A DNA stretch of 64,000 bases from Brevundimonas mediterranea (GTDB lineage Bacteria > Pseudomonadota > Alphaproteobacteria > Caulobacterales > Caulobacteraceae). Within the stretch, counting starts at the first letter, position 1; each line of letters begins with the position of its first letter. The notes beneath the pieces were generated by a model. It was not told the origin of the DNA, searched no databases, and saw only the letters and a program-made list of their open reading frames with translations. Below are positions 8,490-18,564 of the stretch, piece by piece. The stretch covers positions 2,108,001 through 2,172,000 of the forward strand of contig NZ_CP048751.1 in the NCBI RefSeq assembly GCF_011064825.1. Reading direction: 5' to 3'. The position numbers and the translations under genes were made by a program.

Positions 8490-9140
8490 CTACGAAACGC
8501 CCACCAATCCGACCGCCAGATTCACCGCCAGGGCCAGGATCACCGTGTTGAAAACAAAGGCGGTCAGGCTGTGCACGGTCGACAGCCGACGGATGCCCCG
8601 ATCGGCGATCTGGACGTCTGCCGTCTGGGACGCCACCCCGATGATCAGGGCGAAATGCAGAAAGTCCCAATAGTCGGGCTCGGTTTCGCCCGGGAAGATC
8701 AGGCCGCCCCGGTCCTTGCCGTGGTCGCCGTGCTGATAGAAGGCGTGGGCGTAGTGCAGGGTGAAGATCAGGTGGATGAAGGTCCAGGACAGGGTCACGG
8801 TCCCCAGGGCCAGCAGACCAAGGATCGGCGAGCCGCCGGCCTGCACCGCCTCGCCGACGACCACCACGATACTGGCCACCGCCGCCAGCAGGCTGAGAGG
8901 CAGCACGGCGCCGCCGGTCTGGTCCAGGGCCGCCGCGCGCCTGCGAATGGCGTTGGCGTCCTGGACCAGGGCCATGCGGGTCAGGGTGGCGGCGATAAAG
9001 ACCGCGACCCCCGCGATCCAGCCATAGGCCATCCGGGTCAAAGCGCTTTCGCCGGCCGGGATCAGCAGGGCGACCAGGATCACCACACCCAGGCTGGAAA
9101 ACAGGACGCCGTACAGGCGCAGGGTGCGAAACAGACTCAT
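8490..9140 (-). CDS. DUF1345 family membrane protein
   Basis: 216 residues with about five hydrophobic helices. The C-terminal half contains the family signature YWDFLHFALIIGVASQTAD, which I recognise from DUF1345 proteins, followed by a final helix. The start at 9140 (MSLFRTLRLYG) places the first membrane helix immediately after a basic N-terminus; upstream in-frame ATGs give a hydrophilic extension with no family resemblance. The function of DUF1345 is unknown. Confidence 0.85.
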   Translation of the reverse strand: MSLFRTLRLYGVLFSSLGVVILVALLIPAGESALTRMAYGWIAGVAVFIAATLTRMALVQDANAIRRRAAALDQTGGAVLPLSLLAAVASIVVVVGEAVQAGGSPILGLLALGTVTLSWTFIHLIFTLHYAHAFYQHGDHGKDRGGLIFPGETEPDYWDFLHFALIIGVASQTADVQIADRGIRRLSTVHSLTAFVFNTVILALAVNLAVGLVGVS

Positions 9141-9291
9141 GGTCGGATCATGACGCCCCATGCGCGTGCCGCAAGCGCTAGACGAAAAGCGAAGCGCCTG
9201 ACGCAACGTGACCCTTGCGAAGCCCTGCACGCTCGGCTTAGCGTGATCACGCATTGTTACAGGTCCGGCGTCGCGCCGGAGAAAGGCCGCC

Positions 9292-11430
9292 ATGACGTCC
9301 TATGAAGATCGCGCCGGATTGAAGGTCGCGGCCGAGCTCGCGGCCCTGATCGAACAGGACGTATTGCCGGGCCTGGGACTGGACCCGGCGGACTTCTGGT
9401 CCGGCGCGGCGGAGGTCTTCGCCCGGTTCGCACCGGAGAACCGCGCCCTGCTGGCCCGGCGCGACGATCTTCAGGCCCGGATCGACGCCTGGCACGCCGC
9501 CCGCAGGGGCCAGCCCTATGACGTCGCCGCGTCCCAGACCTTCCTGCGCGAGATCGGTTATCTGGTCGAGGATCCGGCGCCCTTTTCCATCGGCACGAGC
9601 GGCGTAGACGCCGAGATCGCCCGCATGGCCGGGCCGCAGCTGGTCGTGCCGGTGCTGAACGCCCGCTTTCTGCTGAACGCCGCCAACGCCCGGTGGGGCA
9701 GCCTGTACGACGCCCTCTACGGCACGGATGCTCTGGGCGACCTGCCGACCGGCGGCGGCTATGACGCGGCGCGCGGCGCCCGGGTCGTGGCCCGCGCCAA
9801 GGCGTTTCTGGATGAGGCGGCGCCCCTGGGCGAGGGGACGCACGCCGATGTCGCCGGCTGGTCGGTGGTCGACGGCGCCCTGGTTCCCGCCCTGCAGGAT
9901 CCGGCCCAGTTCGTCGGTTTCACCGGAGACCCGGCCTCGCCGGCCTCCATCCTGCTGGCGCACAACGGCCTGCATATCGAACTGGTGATCGACCCGTCCC
10001 ATCCAGTGGGCCGCGGTGATCCGGCGGGGCTGGCCGACGTCGTGCTGGAATCCGCCCTGACCACCATTGTCGATCTGGAAGACTCGGTTGCGGCTGTGGA
10101 CGCCGCTGACAAGGCCGAGGCCTATCGCAACTGGCTGGGCCTGATGCGCGGCGACTTGGCCGCCACCTTCAAGAAGGGCGGCGAGACACTGACCCGCGCG
10201 TTGGAGCCCGACCGGCGCTGGACCGCGCCCCACGGCGGCGACGTGACCCTGAAGGGCCGCAGCCTGCTGTTCGTGCGCAACGTCGGCCATCTCATGACCA
10301 ACCCCGCCGTCCGTTTAACCGACGGATCGGACGCGCCCGAGGGGATCATGGACGCCGTCGTCACCAGCCTGATCGCGCTGTACGATATCAAGGGGCTCGG
10401 GGCCTTCGGCAACAGCGCGACGGGATCGGTCTATATCGTCAAGCCGAAGATGCACGGGCCGGATGAGGCGGGCTTCACCGACCGGCTGTTCGACGCGGTC
10501 GAGGACCTGCTGGCCCTGCCGCGCCACACGATCAAGGTCGGGGTGATGGACGAGGAACGCCGCACCTCGGCCAATCTGGCGGCCTGCATCCATGCGGTGA
10601 AGGACCGGATCGTCTTCATCAACACCGGCTTCCTGGACCGCACCGGCGACGAGATCCACACCGCCATGCAGGCCGGGCCGGTGGTGCGAAAGGCCGACAT
10701 CAAGTCCAGCGCCTGGATCACCGCCTATGAGGCGCGCAACGTCGCCATCGGCCTGAAGTGCGGCCTGTCGGGCAAGGCCCAGATCGGCAAGGGCATGTGG
10801 GCCGCGCCCGACCGGATGGCCGACATGCTGGAGCAGAAGATCGCCCACCCCAGGACCGGCGCCAACACCGCCTGGACCCCGTCGCCGACCGCCGCCACCC
10901 TGCACGCCCTGCATTATCACGCGGTGGACGTCTTCGCCGTCCAGGCCGAGGTGGCGACCCGCCCGACGCCGGGTCTGGAGGCCCTGCTGACCCCGCCCCT
11001 GGCCAATGGCGTCAACTGGTCAGAGGACGAGGTGGCGGCCGAGCTGGACAACAACGCCCAGGGCATCCTCGGCTATGTCGTCCGCTGGATCGACCAGGGG
11101 GTCGGCTGTTCCAAGGTGCCCGACATCCACGACATCGGTCTGATGGAGGACCGGGCGACCCTGCGGATCAGTTCGCAGCATATCGCCAACTGGCTGCTGC
11201 ACGGCGTCTGCACCCCCGATCAGGTGGATGCGGCCTTCCTGCGCATGGCGGCCAAGGTCGACGCCCAGAACGCCGGCGACCCGCTCTATCGCCCCATGGC
11301 CCCCGATCCCGCCGCCAGCCTGGCCTACCAGGCCGCCCGCGCCCTGGTGTTCGAGGGCGCGGCCCAACCGAACGGCTATACCGAGCCGTTGCTTCACGCC
11401 TACCGGCTGAGGGCCAAGGCCCAGTATTAA
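9292..11430 (+). CDS. glcB: Malate synthase G
   Basis: 712 residues, the usual length of the monomeric G isoform. It condenses glyoxylate with acetyl-CoA to malate in the glyoxylate cycle or glycolate metabolism. Family segments visible include [14 protein letters not shown], the catalytic-core region [35 protein letters not shown] (active-site Arg/Glu region), [12 protein letters not shown] and [20 protein letters not shown]. No isocitrate lyase gene is nearby, so it stands as a single transcription unit. A palindromic element lies between it and the convergent mscS-like gene. Confidence 0.97.
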   Translation: MTSYEDRAGLKVAAELAALIEQDVLPGLGLDPADFWSGAAEVFARFAPENRALLARRDDLQARIDAWHAARRGQPYDVAASQTFLREIGYLVEDPAPFSIGTSGVDAEIARMAGPQLVVPVLNARFLLNAANARWGSLYDALYGTDALGDLPTGGGYDAARGARVVARAKAFLDEAAPLGEGTHADVAGWSVVDGALVPALQDPAQFVGFTGDPASPASILLAHNGLHIELVIDPSHPVGRGDPAGLADVVLESALTTIVDLEDSVAAVDAADKAEAYRNWLGLMRGDLAATFKKGGETLTRALEPDRRWTAPHGGDVTLKGRSLLFVRNVGHLMTNPAVRLTDGSDAPEGIMDAVVTSLIALYDIKGLGAFGNSATGSVYIVKPKMHGPDEAGFTDRLFDAVEDLLALPRHTIKVGVMDEERRTSANLAACIHAVKDRIVFINTGFLDRTGDEIHTAMQAGPVVRKADIKSSAWITAYEARNVAIGLKCGLSGKAQIGKGMWAAPDRMADMLEQKIAHPRTGANTAWTPSPTAATLHALHYHAVDVFAVQAEVATRPTPGLEALLTPPLANGVNWSEDEVAAELDNNAQGILGYVVRWIDQGVGCSKVPDIHDIGLMEDRATLRISSQHIANWLLHGVCTPDQVDAAFLRMAAKVDAQNAGDPLYRPMAPDPAASLAYQAARALVFEGAAQPNGYTEPLLHAYRLRAKAQY

Positions 11431-11436
11431 AATCGC

Positions 11437-11463
11437 TCACCCTCGGGACGAGCCCGAGGGTGA
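11437..11463. repeat. REP-like hairpin between convergent genes
   Basis: Arms TCACCCTCGGG and CCCGAGGGTGA, 11 bp perfect, with loop ACGAG, sit in the short gap between glcB and the mscS-like gene. There is no T-run, so it is better read as a REP-type palindrome that may stabilise or end both transcripts. Confidence 0.6.
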
Positions 11464-11475
11464 CGGGGCTGTGGT

Positions 11476-12552
11476 TTAACCGCCCGTCCGTCCCGGCGGC
11501 AGGCCGGGCGCCGGTTCCAGGGGGCCGTCCTCGTCTTCGGCCATCATCAGGTCCTCGGCGGCGTCGTTGCTGGCGCCCGAAGCGGAGACAGAGGGCTGGG
11601 CAGGACGCGTGTCGGTCGCCGCCGTCGCCGGGCGGGCGCCCCGGCCATAGCCCAGCCGGCCCAGGGCGTCGTCGCCCTCCAGGCCGAAGGCGCTGCGGAT
11701 CCGAAGGTCGGTCTGGGGGAATGGCACCTCGATCCCGGCGCCGTCCAGGGCGTCGGCGATCAGCCAGGTGTAGGCGGCGTGCATGGCCGCCGGCCGCTTC
11801 ACCGCCTCGCGTGTCGGCCAGACCAGCAGTTCGAAATCCAGCCCCTTGTCGCCGAACCCCACCAGCCAGACCTGGCTCTTGCGCGCCTCGGTCTCGGGCA
11901 GGGTGAAGGGGCTGGCCCGGGCGCAGGCCAGAACCGCCTCGCGCACCTTGCCCCGGTCCGATCCATAGGCGACGGCGAAGGGGATGTGGATGCGCCGGGT
12001 GTCGCCCTTCAGCGTCCAGTTGGTCACCGGCTGTTCGATGAAGCGCGAGTTCGGCACCAGGACATTGACGTTGTCATTGGTCCGCACCCGCGTCGCGCGC
12101 GGCCCGATCTCCATGATGGCGCCACGGATGCCGATGTCCTCGATCTCGATATAGTCCCCGACCGACACCATTCGGTCGAAGATCAGGAACAGGCCGGACA
12201 CGAACTCCTTGACCACCCCCTGCAGGCCCAGGCCGACGCCGATGCCCACCGCGCCGGCGAAGACCGCCAGGGACGACAGGTTCAGCCCCGCCGCCGACAG
12301 GGCCGACATGACGCCGACGATGATGACGGCGTAACCCGACAGCCGCTCCAGCAGGTAGAGGGCCTGGCGGCTGCGTTCCGACCGCTCGCGCACCCGCCGC
12401 AGGGCGCGCGTCACCAGCCGCGCGACGATCAGGGCGACCAGCAGGATCACCAGGGCGCTGACCAGGCCGCCGACAGTGATGCTCGCGCCCGCCACCCGAA
12501 CGATCTGGGTGTCGTCGAGGGATTCGAGGCCGGCCTGGATGGGGGATGTCAT
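11476..12552 (-). CDS. MscS family mechanosensitive channel
   Basis: 358 residues. Hydrophobic helices occupy about 26-45, 70-90 and 95-115. The third is the Gly/Ala-rich pore helix AVFAGAVGIGVGLGLQG, followed by the MscS beta-domain motif IFDRMVSVGDYIEIEDI and the VLVPNSRFIEQPVTNW signature. A disordered acidic/Pro-rich C-terminal tail (from ~310) is unusual in length. It should act as an osmotic safety valve in the inner membrane. tRNA-Ala lies upstream on the same strand with a hairpin terminator between them. Confidence 0.9.
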   Translation of the reverse strand: MTSPIQAGLESLDDTQIVRVAGASITVGGLVSALVILLVALIVARLVTRALRRVRERSERSRQALYLLERLSGYAVIIVGVMSALSAAGLNLSSLAVFAGAVGIGVGLGLQGVVKEFVSGLFLIFDRMVSVGDYIEIEDIGIRGAIMEIGPRATRVRTNDNVNVLVPNSRFIEQPVTNWTLKGDTRRIHIPFAVAYGSDRGKVREAVLACARASPFTLPETEARKSQVWLVGFGDKGLDFELLVWPTREAVKRPAAMHAAYTWLIADALDGAGIEVPFPQTDLRIRSAFGLEGDDALGRLGYGRGARPATAATDTRPAQPSVSASGASNDAAEDLMMAEDEDGPLEPAPGLPPGRTGG

Positions 12553-12597
12553 AAGGGCGCAAGCGCGCGGCCAACGGCTCAGGTTCCAGAAAGCAAC

Positions 12598-12627
12598 GAA
12601 GCCCGGCTGTTTTCACAGCCGGGCTTC
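12598..12627 (-). terminator. Hairpin terminator after tRNA-Ala
   Basis: Stem GAAGCCCGGCTGT / ACAGCCGGGCTTC, 13 bp perfect with a 4-nt loop, lies 7 nt beyond the 3' end of the tRNA on the minus strand. The following sequence is only moderately T-rich. Confidence 0.75.
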
Positions 12628-12634
12628 TGGAAAC

Positions 12635-12710
<76 letters not shown>

Positions 12711-12881
12711 GGACCTTGCGGTCTGGTCCGCCCGGTTCATCTTGCGATGGCCCCCGGCGAGGCGGCGGAACCTATGTCAGAGCTTTTTTGCGATCAAGCC
12801 CGTTTCGACATTTATTTTCGCATCGGTTCCGGAGGCGAAAAAACACAGCGATTTCAAACCAAAAGAGGGCTGAAATCGACC

Positions 12882-12916
12882 GTCCGCCGCAGTTCCTAGC
12901 GGGAAATGCGGCGGAC
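12882..12916 (-). terminator. Likely terminator after FYDLN gene
   Basis: Perfect 10-bp arms GTCCGCCGCA / TGCGGCGGAC with a 15-nt loop, just beyond the stop codon of the minus-strand gene that ends at 12930. No strong T-run, so assignment rests on position and stem quality. Confidence 0.5.
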
Positions 12917-12929
12917 GCAACAAGAAAGA

Positions 12930-13388
12930 TCAGTCGTCGTCGCGCGACGGCTTGGCGATCTCGTCCTCGATGGAGTCATCGTCGTCGTCTTCGATGAACG
13001 GCACGGAGTCGTCATCGTCGTCGGCCAGGTCGTCGTCGCCGTCGGTGGCGCCCATGCCGGCTTCTTCCGAAGCGTCAGCGGGGGCGTCGTCGTCATCGTC
13101 GTCGGGCGTCAGGATCGGCTCATGGCCTTCCTCGTCGATCTCCGGAGCCCGGATCTCTTCTTCCTCGTCCTCGTCGGACTCGGCCTTCTTGTCCTTGACC
13201 TGATCTTCGGTCTCTTCGTCGTCGGCGGGATAGCCGGGACGCACGCGACGGCTGCGCAGCTTCAGCGCCTCTTCGGGATCGAAGTCGGTCGCGCATTTGG
13301 GGCAGTGTGCGGGGCGGCGGTTCAGGTCGTAGAACTTAGCCTGGCAGTTCGGGCAAACCTGTTTGGCGCCCAGTTCGGGATTGGCCAC
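12930..13388 (-). CDS. FYDLN acid-domain protein (TIGR02300 family)
   Basis: 152 residues. The N-terminus has two CxxC pairs ([12 protein letters not shown] and AHCPKC) forming a zinc-ribbon-like knuckle with the family signature FYDLNRRP. The rest is extremely acidic: runs of Asp and Glu fill the last ~90 residues. The GTG at 13388 is preferred (VANPELGAK matches the usual family N-terminus, and GAAGG is 8 nt upstream); another GTG 15 codons upstream is possible. The gene diverges from aroA, a conserved arrangement in alphaproteobacteria. Function unknown; a nucleic-acid-mimic or protein-binding role is only a guess. Confidence 0.88.
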   Translation of the reverse strand: MANPELGAKQVCPNCQAKFYDLNRRPAHCPKCATDFDPEEALKLRSRRVRPGYPADDEETEDQVKDKKAESDEDEEEEIRAPEIDEEGHEPILTPDDDDDDAPADASEEAGMGATDGDDDLADDDDDSVPFIEDDDDDSIEDEIAKPSRDDD

Positions 13389-13512
13389 GTTTGGAACCTT
13401 CAACGGGTTGAATTCGGGGCGGTCCCTTGCCACCCCTAGGAGCCGCTGTCAAAAGCTGTCTTTCGCGCCGCCCGCGCGGCCCTTTCGCGAACGCAGCCTG
13501 AAGCGGGTGATT

Positions 13513-14823
13513 ATGCCGTCCCAACTGACTTCCAGACGCTCTGACGCCCTTGCCGGAACGGTTCGCGCGCCCGGCGACAAGTCGATGTCACACCGCTCGA
13601 TGATTCTGGGCGGCATGGCCTCCGGCGTCACCGAGGTCGAGGGTTTGCTGGAAGGCGACGACGTCCTGGCCACCGCCCGCGCGGTCGAAGCCTTCGGCGC
13701 CAAGGTCCAGCGGACCGGTGACGGCAAATGGCGTATCGAGGGGGCGGGCGGCTTCAGAACGCCTTTGACGGTGATCGATTGCGGCAACGCCGGCACCGGC
13801 GTGCGGCTGCTGATGGGGGCGGCCGCCGGCTTTCCGCTGACGGCCACCTTCGACGGCGACGCCTCGCTGCGGAAGCGGCCGATGAAGCGCGTCACCGGCC
13901 CGCTGGCCGACATGGGCGCCCGGTTCGACTGGCAGGCGGCCGAGGACCGGCTCCCGGTCGCCCTGACCGGCGGGACGCTGACGGCGATCGACTATGTGCA
14001 GACTGTGGCCTCGGCCCAGGTGAAGTCGGCCATACTTCTGGCCGGCCTGAACGCCCAGGGCGTCACCTCGGTGACGGAGCCGGAGAAGAGCCGCGACCAC
14101 ACCGAACGCATGCTGCGCGCCTTCGGCGCCGAAGTCGGTGTGGAAGAAATGGGCGAGGGCTGGACGGTCACGCTGAAGGGCGGTCAGCCGCTGACCGGAA
14201 CCTTCGTCGCCGTGCCGGGCGATCCGTCCTCGGCCGCCTTCCCCCTGGCGGCGGGTCTGATCGTGCCGGGCTCGGTGGTGACGGTCGAGGGGGTGATGCT
14301 GAACCCCCTGCGCACCGGCCTGTTCGACACCTGGCTCGAAATGGGCGCCGACCTGACCATATCGAACCGGCGTCAGGCCGGCGGCGAGGACGTCGGCGAC
14401 ATCACCGCCCGTCATTCGGCCCTGAAGGGCGTGGTCGTGCCGGAAGCGCGCGCCGCCTCGATGATCGACGAATATCCAATCCTGGCCGCGACGGCGGCCT
14501 TCGCCGACGGCGTCACCGTCATGCGCGGCGTGGGCGAAATGCGGGTCAAGGAAAGCGACCGGATCTCGCTGATGGTCGAGGGCCTGCGCGCCTGCGGGGT
14601 GCAGGTGGAGGAAGAACCCGAGGGCTTCATCGTCACCGGCGCCCCCAGAGTTCTGGGCGGCGCTGTTGTCCACACGGCTCACGATCACCGCATCGCCATG
14701 AGCCATTTGGTCCTGGGCCTGGCCGCCGATCAGCCGGTCTCGGTCGACGAGCCCGGCATGATCGCCACCAGCTTCCCCGGCTTCGTCGAGATGATGAACG
14801 GCCTGGGCGGTCAGATCGCTTGA
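13513..14823 (+). CDS. aroA: 3-phosphoshikimate 1-carboxyvinyltransferase (EPSP synthase)
   Basis: 436 residues. It transfers enolpyruvyl from PEP to shikimate-3-phosphate in aromatic amino acid synthesis. Diagnostic segments are [20 protein letters not shown] (substrate-binding Lys/Ser), [44 protein letters not shown] and the catalytic stretch [18 protein letters not shown]. The GDKSMSHR and NAGT variants fit the class II (CP4-like) alphaproteobacterial enzyme. ATG 13513 begins the family-typical N-terminus. First gene of the aroA-toxin-antitoxin-cmk run; the toxin starts 4 nt after its stop. Confidence 0.97.
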   Translation: MPSQLTSRRSDALAGTVRAPGDKSMSHRSMILGGMASGVTEVEGLLEGDDVLATARAVEAFGAKVQRTGDGKWRIEGAGGFRTPLTVIDCGNAGTGVRLLMGAAAGFPLTATFDGDASLRKRPMKRVTGPLADMGARFDWQAAEDRLPVALTGGTLTAIDYVQTVASAQVKSAILLAGLNAQGVTSVTEPEKSRDHTERMLRAFGAEVGVEEMGEGWTVTLKGGQPLTGTFVAVPGDPSSAAFPLAAGLIVPGSVVTVEGVMLNPLRTGLFDTWLEMGADLTISNRRQAGGEDVGDITARHSALKGVVVPEARAASMIDEYPILAATAAFADGVTVMRGVGEMRVKESDRISLMVEGLRACGVQVEEEPEGFIVTGAPRVLGGAVVHTAHDHRIAMSHLVLGLAADQPVSVDEPGMIATSFPGFVEMMNGLGGQIA

Positions 14824-14827
14824 CGAA

Positions 14828-15151
14828 ATGTCGCCTATGGACGACAATGCGGCTGTAAGGCTGACCTTCACGCCGGTTTTCGATCGCTGGCTTCTCAGGT
14901 TTCGCGATCACAGGGCGGTGGCTCGGATCACGACCCGGCTCGAACGACTGTCCGGCGGTCACTGGGGCGATGTGAAGCCGGTGGGCGAGGGCGTCAGCGA
15001 ACTGAGGATCGCCTACGGACCCGGTTATCGTCTGTATGCGACGAAGAAGAACGACGCCTGGGTCATTCTGCTGGCTGGAGGCGACAAGTCGAGCCAGGAC
15101 CGCGACATTGTCGAGGCGAAACGGCTGGCTGAGGAGTATCGAAATGACTGA
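14828..15151 (+). CDS. Type II toxin, HigB/RelE-like (phage Gp49-like)
   Basis: 107 residues in the RelE/ParE fold class called addiction module killer protein. It shows FTPVFDRWLLRFRDHRAVARI, then GDVKPVGEGVSELRIAYGPGYRLY, then WVILLAGGDKSSQDRDI, the usual order of helices and core strands with basic residues on the RNA-binding face. Toxin-first order with an 8-bp overlap into the antitoxin is typical of HigBA-type modules. It starts 4 nt after the aroA stop (an alternative ATG is at 14837), so it is probably expressed from the aroA promoter. Likely a ribosome-dependent or free mRNA endonuclease by family. Confidence 0.88.
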   Translation: MSPMDDNAAVRLTFTPVFDRWLLRFRDHRAVARITTRLERLSGGHWGDVKPVGEGVSELRIAYGPGYRLYATKKNDAWVILLAGGDKSSQDRDIVEAKRLAEEYRND

Positions 15152-15452
15152 GCCCCTGATCGAATTCGATCCCGCCCGTTACCTGAACACGCCCGAGGCG
15201 GTGGAAGAGTATCTGGTCTCCTCGTTCGAAGACGCTGCCGAGCTCGGCGATCCGCGCATCATCACCAACGCCCTCGGCGTCGTCGCCCGGGCCAAGGGCA
15301 TGACCCAGATGGCGCGGGACGCGGACCTGTCGCGCACGGCCCTCTATCGGGCGCTCAGCGAAGAGGGGCGGCCCGAGCTTTCGACCATTTTCAAGGTGAT
15401 GCAGGCCCTGGGCCTTCGCCTCGCCCCCGTTCGCGTGGACTCCGCCGCCTGA
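15144..15452 (+). CDS. Cognate antitoxin, HigA-like HTH protein
   Basis: 102 residues. After an acidic N-terminal segment (LIEFDPARYLNTPEAVEEYL) comes an Xre-type helix-turn-helix around residues 45-90: ALGVVARAKGMTQMARDADL followed by SRTALYRALSEEG. This is the TIGR02684-type addiction antidote. The ATG at 15144 overlaps the toxin's last codons and the stop overlaps the cmk ATG by one base. That tight packing means toxin, antitoxin and cmk are translationally coupled. The protein should neutralise the toxin and may repress its own promoter. Confidence 0.88.
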   Translation: MTEPLIEFDPARYLNTPEAVEEYLVSSFEDAAELGDPRIITNALGVVARAKGMTQMARDADLSRTALYRALSEEGRPELSTIFKVMQALGLRLAPVRVDSAA

Positions 15453-16096
15453 TGTCGCTGATCATCGCCGTCGACGGCCCCGCCGCCTCGGGCAAGGGCA
15501 CCATCGCCGCGCGGCTGGCGCGGACCTATGGCCTGCCGCATCTGGACACCGGCCTGCTGTACCGCGCCGTGGGCGTCAAACTGCTGGAGGCCGGCGGTTC
15601 GCTGGACGACGAGGCGGCGGCGACCGAGGCGGCGCGTGGCCTCGACGCGGCTCAGGTGTCCGACGACCCCCGCCTGACCACCGGCGAGGCGGGCGAGGCG
15701 GCCAGCCGTGTCGCCGGCCATCCCGGCGTGCGCGCCGCCCTGCTGGACCTGCAACAGGCCTTCGCGGCCCAGGCCGGCGGCGCCGTGCTGGACGGGCGCG
15801 ACATCGGCACGGTGATCGCGCCTGACGCACCCGCCAAACTGTTCGTCACCGCCGCGCCTGAGACCCGGGCCGACCGCCGCTGGAAACAGTTGACGGCGCG
15901 GGGTTTCGACATCGGCTTCGACGACATGCTGGCCGACATTCAGCGCCGGGACGAGCGCGACGCCGGTCGCGGCGCGGCGCCGATGGTCCAGGCCGAAGAC
16001 GCGGTCTTGCTGGATACCACCGACATGGGTATAGAGGCGGCCTTCGATGCGGCCCGCCGTATCGTCGAGGCGGCGCGCGTGAAACACGGTCTCTGA
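15452..16096 (+). CDS. cmk: Cytidylate kinase
   Basis: 214 residues. It phosphorylates CMP and dCMP using ATP. The P-loop is GPAASGKGTIAARLA (about 8-22), followed by LPHLDTGLLYRAVG, DGRDIGTVIAPDA and the lid region RRDERDAGRGAAPM. Its ATG shares a base with the antitoxin stop codon. In related genomes cmk follows aroA directly and precedes rpsA, so the toxin-antitoxin pair is an insertion into a conserved block. Confidence 0.96.
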   Translation: MSLIIAVDGPAASGKGTIAARLARTYGLPHLDTGLLYRAVGVKLLEAGGSLDDEAAATEAARGLDAAQVSDDPRLTTGEAGEAASRVAGHPGVRAALLDLQQAFAAQAGGAVLDGRDIGTVIAPDAPAKLFVTAAPETRADRRWKQLTARGFDIGFDDMLADIQRRDERDAGRGAAPMVQAEDAVLLDTTDMGIEAAFDAARRIVEAARVKHGL

Positions 16097-16290
16097 CCGG
16101 TTTCGCAAATCCAACGCGTCCATCCTCGGCTTCCGCGGGCGTTTTGATCGTTCTGAACGGCCTCGCATCCTGACGACCTGCCTATCTTTTCCTCTCGCCT
16201 CGGCGCAGCGCTTTGCTGTGTGAGGGGCGTCCACCTCGCGCGGGGCCGTTCGGTCGCGCGCCACAGCCCTACCGGAAACACCAGAGCTTC
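16097..16290 (+). promoter_or_regulatory. rpsA leader region
   Basis: A 194-bp gap between cmk and rpsA. It likely carries the rpsA promoter and leader; S1 is known to bind its own mRNA leader in other bacteria. No canonical hairpin or strong Shine-Dalgarno precedes the rpsA ATG, which is common for S1. Confidence 0.35.
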
Positions 16291-17994
16291 ATGTCTGATA
16301 CTCTCAATCCCACGCGCGACGACTTCTCGGCGCTGCTCGACGAACAGCTTCAGGGTCGCGACTTCGGCGAAGGCCAGGTCGTTCACGGCCGCGTCGTCGG
16401 CATCGAAAAAGACATCGTCATCATCGACGTCGGCCTGAAGACCGAAGGCCGCATCTCGATGCGCGAATTCGGCCAGGGCGAAGACGCCAAGCTGCCGAAG
16501 GTCGGCGACAACGTCGAGGTTTACCTGGAGCGCGTCGAGAACGCCCTGGGCGAAGCCGTCATCAGCCGTGACAAGGCCCGCCGCGAGGAAGCCTGGACCC
16601 GTCTGGAAGTCGTGTTCGCCGAAGGCCAGCCGGTCAACGGCGCTATCGTCGGTCGCGTCAAGGGCGGCTTCACCGTCGACCTGGGCGGCGCCTCGGCCTT
16701 CCTGCCCGGCTCGCAGGTGGACATCCGTCCGGTGCGCGACGTCGGCCCGCTGATGGGCAAGGAACAACCGTTCCAGATCCTGAAGATGGACCGTCCGCGC
16801 GGCAACATCGTCGTCTCGCGTCGCGCCATCCTGGAAGAAGCCCGCGCCGAACAGCGCACCGAGCTGGTCGGCCAGCTGCAAGAGGGCGAAGTCCGCGAAG
16901 GCGTGGTCAAGAACATCACCGACTACGGCGCGTTCGTGGACCTGGGCGGCATCGACGGCCTGCTGCACGTCACCGACATGTCGTGGAAGCGCGTCTCGCA
17001 CCCGTCGCAGGTTCTCGCCGTCGGCGACACCGTCAAGGTCCAGATCGTCAAGATCAACCCGGACACCCAACGTATCTCGCTGGGCATGAAGCAACTGCAG
17101 TCGGACCCCTGGGACGGCGTGGAAGCCAAGTATCCGGTCGGCGCCAAGTACACGGGCCGCATCACCAACATCACCGACTACGGCGCCTTCGTGGAGCTGG
17201 AAGCCGGGGTCGAGGGCCTGGTGCACGTCTCGGAAATGTCCTGGACCAAGAAGAACGTCCATCCGGGCAAGATCGTCTCCACCTCTCAGGAAGTGGACGT
17301 GGTCGTCCTGGACGTCGACGCCTCCAAGCGCCGCATCTCGCTGGGCCTGAAACAGGCTCAGGACAATCCGTGGGACGCCTTCGTCGCCAACAACCCGATC
17401 GGCTCGACCGTCGAGGGCGAAGTCAAGAACGCCACCGAGTTCGGCCTGTTCATCGGCCTGGACAACGACATCGACGGCATGGTCCACCTGTCCGACCTCG
17501 ACTGGTCGGTCTCGGGTGAAGAAGCCATCCAGCGCTACCGCAAGGGCGAGATGGTCAAGGCCAAGGTCCTGGACGTCGACGTCGAGAAGGAACGCGTCTC
17601 GCTGGGCATCAAGCAGCTGGGCGGCGATCCGATCGGCGAGGGCGACACCTATCGCCGCGGCCAGCAGATCACCGTCACCGTCTCGTCGATCGAGTCGGGC
17701 GGCATCGAGGTCAAGTTCGGTGAAGACGACGCGCCGGTCACGGCCTTCGTCCGCAAGTCGGACCTGTCGCGCGACCGTAACGAGCAACGTCCGGAACGCT
17801 TCGCCGTCGGCGACCGCGTCGACGCCATGATCACCGCCGTGGACAAGGCCTCGCGCCGCGTCTCGGTGTCGATCAAGGCGCTGGAAATGAAGGACGAACA
17901 GGAAGCCATCGAACAGTTCGGCTCGTCCGACTCGGGCGCTTCTCTGGGCGACATCCTGGGCGCCGCGCTGAAGAACGCCGGCACCAAGGAGTAG
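16291..17994 (+). CDS. rpsA: 30S ribosomal protein S1
   Basis: 567 residues, containing six OB-fold S1 repeats; the best conserved read GVVKNITDYGAFVDLGGIDGLLHVTDMSW and near copies around residues 200-470 (ITNITDYGAFVELEAGVEGLVHVSEMSW). It binds mRNA at the small subunit and helps initiation on weak Shine-Dalgarno messages. The ATG at 16291 starts MSDTLNPTRDDF, the family-typical N-terminus. A strong intrinsic terminator follows the gene. Confidence 0.97.
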   Translation: MSDTLNPTRDDFSALLDEQLQGRDFGEGQVVHGRVVGIEKDIVIIDVGLKTEGRISMREFGQGEDAKLPKVGDNVEVYLERVENALGEAVISRDKARREEAWTRLEVVFAEGQPVNGAIVGRVKGGFTVDLGGASAFLPGSQVDIRPVRDVGPLMGKEQPFQILKMDRPRGNIVVSRRAILEEARAEQRTELVGQLQEGEVREGVVKNITDYGAFVDLGGIDGLLHVTDMSWKRVSHPSQVLAVGDTVKVQIVKINPDTQRISLGMKQLQSDPWDGVEAKYPVGAKYTGRITNITDYGAFVELEAGVEGLVHVSEMSWTKKNVHPGKIVSTSQEVDVVVLDVDASKRRISLGLKQAQDNPWDAFVANNPIGSTVEGEVKNATEFGLFIGLDNDIDGMVHLSDLDWSVSGEEAIQRYRKGEMVKAKVLDVDVEKERVSLGIKQLGGDPIGEGDTYRRGQQITVTVSSIESGGIEVKFGEDDAPVTAFVRKSDLSRDRNEQRPERFAVGDRVDAMITAVDKASRRVSVSIKALEMKDEQEAIEQFGSSDSGASLGDILGAALKNAGTKE

Positions 17995-18045
17995 GCGCTC
18001 AAGCTGCGGAGCGCCGCGCGCTCCGCGGTAGCGTAAAAAAGATGA

Positions 18046-18083
18046 GGGCGGCGGGAGCGATCCCGCCGCCCTTTTCTCTTTTT
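18046..18083 (+). terminator. Intrinsic terminator after rpsA
   Basis: Stem GGGCGGCGGGA / TCCCGCCGCCC, 11 bp, loop GCGA, followed by a T-rich run (CTTTTCTCTTTTT read across the stem end). It begins ~50 bp after the rpsA stop. Confidence 0.9.
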
Positions 18084-18239
18084 GGCGCACCGGCATGAGC
18101 GGAACCGGACATAAATCATGCGAATGCCGCCCCTCCTTGGCGGATAAGGGCTTTTTCACGCGGCGAGCGAGGGTTAGTGTGCGGCTTCTGGATCGTCGGC
18201 GAGCGCTGGCCTGTCGATCGCGAGCTGGCAGGGGCCCTG

Positions 18240-18530
18240 ATGATCAAGTCTGAACTGATCGAAAAGCTGGCGGCCGAGAACACCCACCTGACCCATGCGG
18301 AGGTGGAGCGGCTGGTGAATGTCATCCTCGGCAAGATGACCGGGGCCTTGTCCGAGGGCGGCCGGGTCGAGTTGCGCGGCTTCGGCGCCTTTTCGGTGCG
18401 GTCCCGTCCGGCGCGCTTGGGTCGCAATCCGCGCACCGGCGAGACGGTCGAGGTGCCGGCCAAGGCCGTGCCCTTCTTCAAGAGCGGCAAGGAACTGCGC
18501 GAGCGTCTGAACGCGTCCGGCGACGCCTGA
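18240..18530 (+). CDS. ihfB: Integration host factor beta subunit
   Basis: 96 residues. It shows the HU/IHF fold: [14 protein letters not shown], helices with [12 protein letters not shown], then [16 protein letters not shown] and the DNA-intercalating beta arm [20 protein letters not shown] 18240 begins the canonical N-terminus. It follows rpsA beyond a terminator, so it has its own promoter in the 245-bp gap. IHF bends DNA and is needed for sigma-54 promoter activation, recombination and, in Caulobacter, cell-cycle promoters. Confidence 0.95.
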   Translation: MIKSELIEKLAAENTHLTHAEVERLVNVILGKMTGALSEGGRVELRGFGAFSVRSRPARLGRNPRTGETVEVPAKAVPFFKSGKELRERLNASGDA

Positions 18531-18564
18531 ATTTCCACGTCCTGACTGCCAAGAGAGTTTGCGA

